A DNA stretch of 64,000 nt from Nocardioides dongkuii (GTDB lineage: Bacteria; Actinomycetota; Actinomycetes; Propionibacteriales; Nocardioidaceae): positions 2,170,001 through 2,234,000 of the forward strand of contig NZ_CP059903.1 of NCBI RefSeq assembly GCF_014127485.1. Direction: 5' to 3'. Position numbers and translations under genes: made by a program. Below the pieces are notes generated by a model, which saw only the letters and a list, made by a program, of their open reading frames with translations, searched no databases and was not told where the DNA came from. Positions 63,224 to 64,000 of this stretch are shown in pieces. Each line of letters opens with the position of its first letter. The first letter of the stretch is position 1.

Positions 63224-63281
63224 CGCCCGCCTGCCACCACGCCAGCACCCGCCGCCTGCACGCCCGCTCGGAGGAGAACCG

Positions 63282-64000
63282 ATGACCGTCCCCGCCACCG
63301 CCCTGCCCATCGCCTGCGACCTGGTCGCGATCTCCGTCGTGGTCGCCCTCTACTTCCGGCGGCACCAGCGCCGCGACCTGGTGCTGGCCTACCTCGCCCT
63401 GAACGTCGCCATCCTCAGCGCGACCGCGATGCTGGCGTCCGGGGCGGTCGGGGCGGGTCTCGGCCTGGGCCTCTTCGGCATCCTCTCCATCATCCGGCTG
63501 CGGTCCGACAGCATCACCCAGGAGGAGATCGCCTACTACTTCGTGGCCCTCGTGCTCGGGCTGCTGGCCGGGGTCGGCTCCGGCCCGACGTACCTCGTGC
63601 CGCTGCTCATCGCGCTGGTCGTGGCCGTGATGTACGCCGCCGACCACCCCCGGCTGCTGCCGCGTGCCCGCCGGCAGCTGCTCGTCCTCGACTCCGCGAT
63701 CTCCGACGAGGCGCTGCTGCGGGCCCACCTCGAGACCCGGCTCGGCATCGACGTGCGCCACCTGATCGTGCAGGAGCTCGACTTCGTGCGGGACCTGACG
63801 GTGGTCGACGTCCGCTACCGGGTGTCCACCGCCTCGACCCTGCGTGCCCCCGCCGCCGACCACCCCTCCGCGCGCGACCTCCCGGCGCCGCCGGCGGCGG
63901 GCGTCGGCCAGGTCCCCTCGCACGAGGGACTGGTGGGCCTGGCGACGCGGGACGGCGCGGCGCCCGTCGGCGCTCCGTTGCTCAGCACCGATCGTGCTAG
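63282..64000 (+). CDS. DUF4956 membrane protein (partial, 3' end outside window)
   Basis: At least 239 aa with no stop before the window edge. Four or five membrane helices occupy about residues 5-115 (LPIACDLVAISVVVALYF, AYLALNVAILSATAML, GLGLGLFGILSIIRLRSDSITQEE and LVPLLIALVVAVMYAA). A cytoplasmic domain follows (LLVLDSAISDEALLRAHLETRL). GLFGILSIIRLRSDSITQEEIAYYF is the family signature. ATG at 63282 with GGAGGA upstream, 58 bp after the giant gene, so probably the same operon. In other actinobacteria this family often precedes a VTC-type polyphosphate polymerase domain and CotH genes. Confidence 0.88.
   Translation, partial: MTVPATALPIACDLVAISVVVALYFRRHQRRDLVLAYLALNVAILSATAMLASGAVGAGLGLGLFGILSIIRLRSDSITQEEIAYYFVALVLGLLAGVGSGPTYLVPLLIALVVAVMYAADHPRLLPRARRQLLVLDSAISDEALLRAHLETRLGIDVRHLIVQELDFVRDLTVVDVRYRVSTASTLRAPAADHPSARDLPAPPAAGVGQVPSHEGLVGLATRDGAAPVGAPLLSTDRA

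Overview
The window is very GC-rich, tightly packed and gene-dense on both strands. It carries a complete Pup-proteasome system, mycothiol biosynthesis (mshC) and several actinobacteria-only families (SCO1664, DUF3090, MSMEG_4193, DUF5703, PAC2). This points to a high-GC actinobacterium, and the general look is closest to Nocardioides and relatives. The genus is inference; no rRNA is present to confirm it.

Layout, left half (1-28.7 kb, housekeeping). tatA (partial), pafC, pafB, a FKBP-type lipoprotein and pafA lie on the minus strand. A small accessory insert follows (a DUF559-like gene and a secreted BamE-like gene) between short palindromic repeats. Then come prcA, prcB, pup, dop, the ARC/Mpa ATPase, trmI and a site-2 protease, all minus. 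This is the full ligase, depupylase, tag, ATPase and 20S core set, split by the insert. Next are a RecB-like nuclease, a zinc-ribbon protein, a HAD phosphatase, metH, a PAC2 protein, a second palindrome cluster, mshC, the SCO1664/DUF3090/MSMEG_4193 trio, corA, uppP, an aldo/keto reductase, DUF5703, a frameshifted M20 peptidase and tRNA-Leu(GAG). Most leading genes here have a TANNNT -10 box 6-8 bases before the start codon, so much of this half appears to be transcribed as leaderless mRNA.

Right half (28.9-64 kb, surface polysaccharide and matrix). A LuxR-type regulator diverges from a histidine kinase/LuxR response-regulator pair. Next comes a polyprenyl-phosphate sugar transferase. Two back-to-back chains of overlapping genes follow. 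The minus chain is Alg14-like, Alg13-like, sulfotransferase, GT2 and sulfotransferase. The plus chain is sulfotransferase, Wzy-like polymerase, phosphotransferase-fold protein, sulfotransferase, Wzz-like, Wzz with a dead kinase domain, and Wzx flippase. Between them sit a GH26-like lipoprotein and a LamG-like lipoprotein. Beyond lie a lamin-tail/FN3 protein, two tandem GH26-like Tat-exported proteins, two giant divergently transcribed PKD proteins (1824 and 1611 aa) and the start of a DUF4956 membrane protein.

The second half reads as one system: a regulated Wzx/Wzy-type exopolysaccharide made with four sulfotransferases, plus secreted hydrolases and large PKD matrix proteins. Two families of short dyads recur in front of these surface genes. 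A sulfated exopolysaccharide with its own secreted matrix is the best candidate in the window for an undescribed system. The sulfation and the co-regulation are inferences from sequence.
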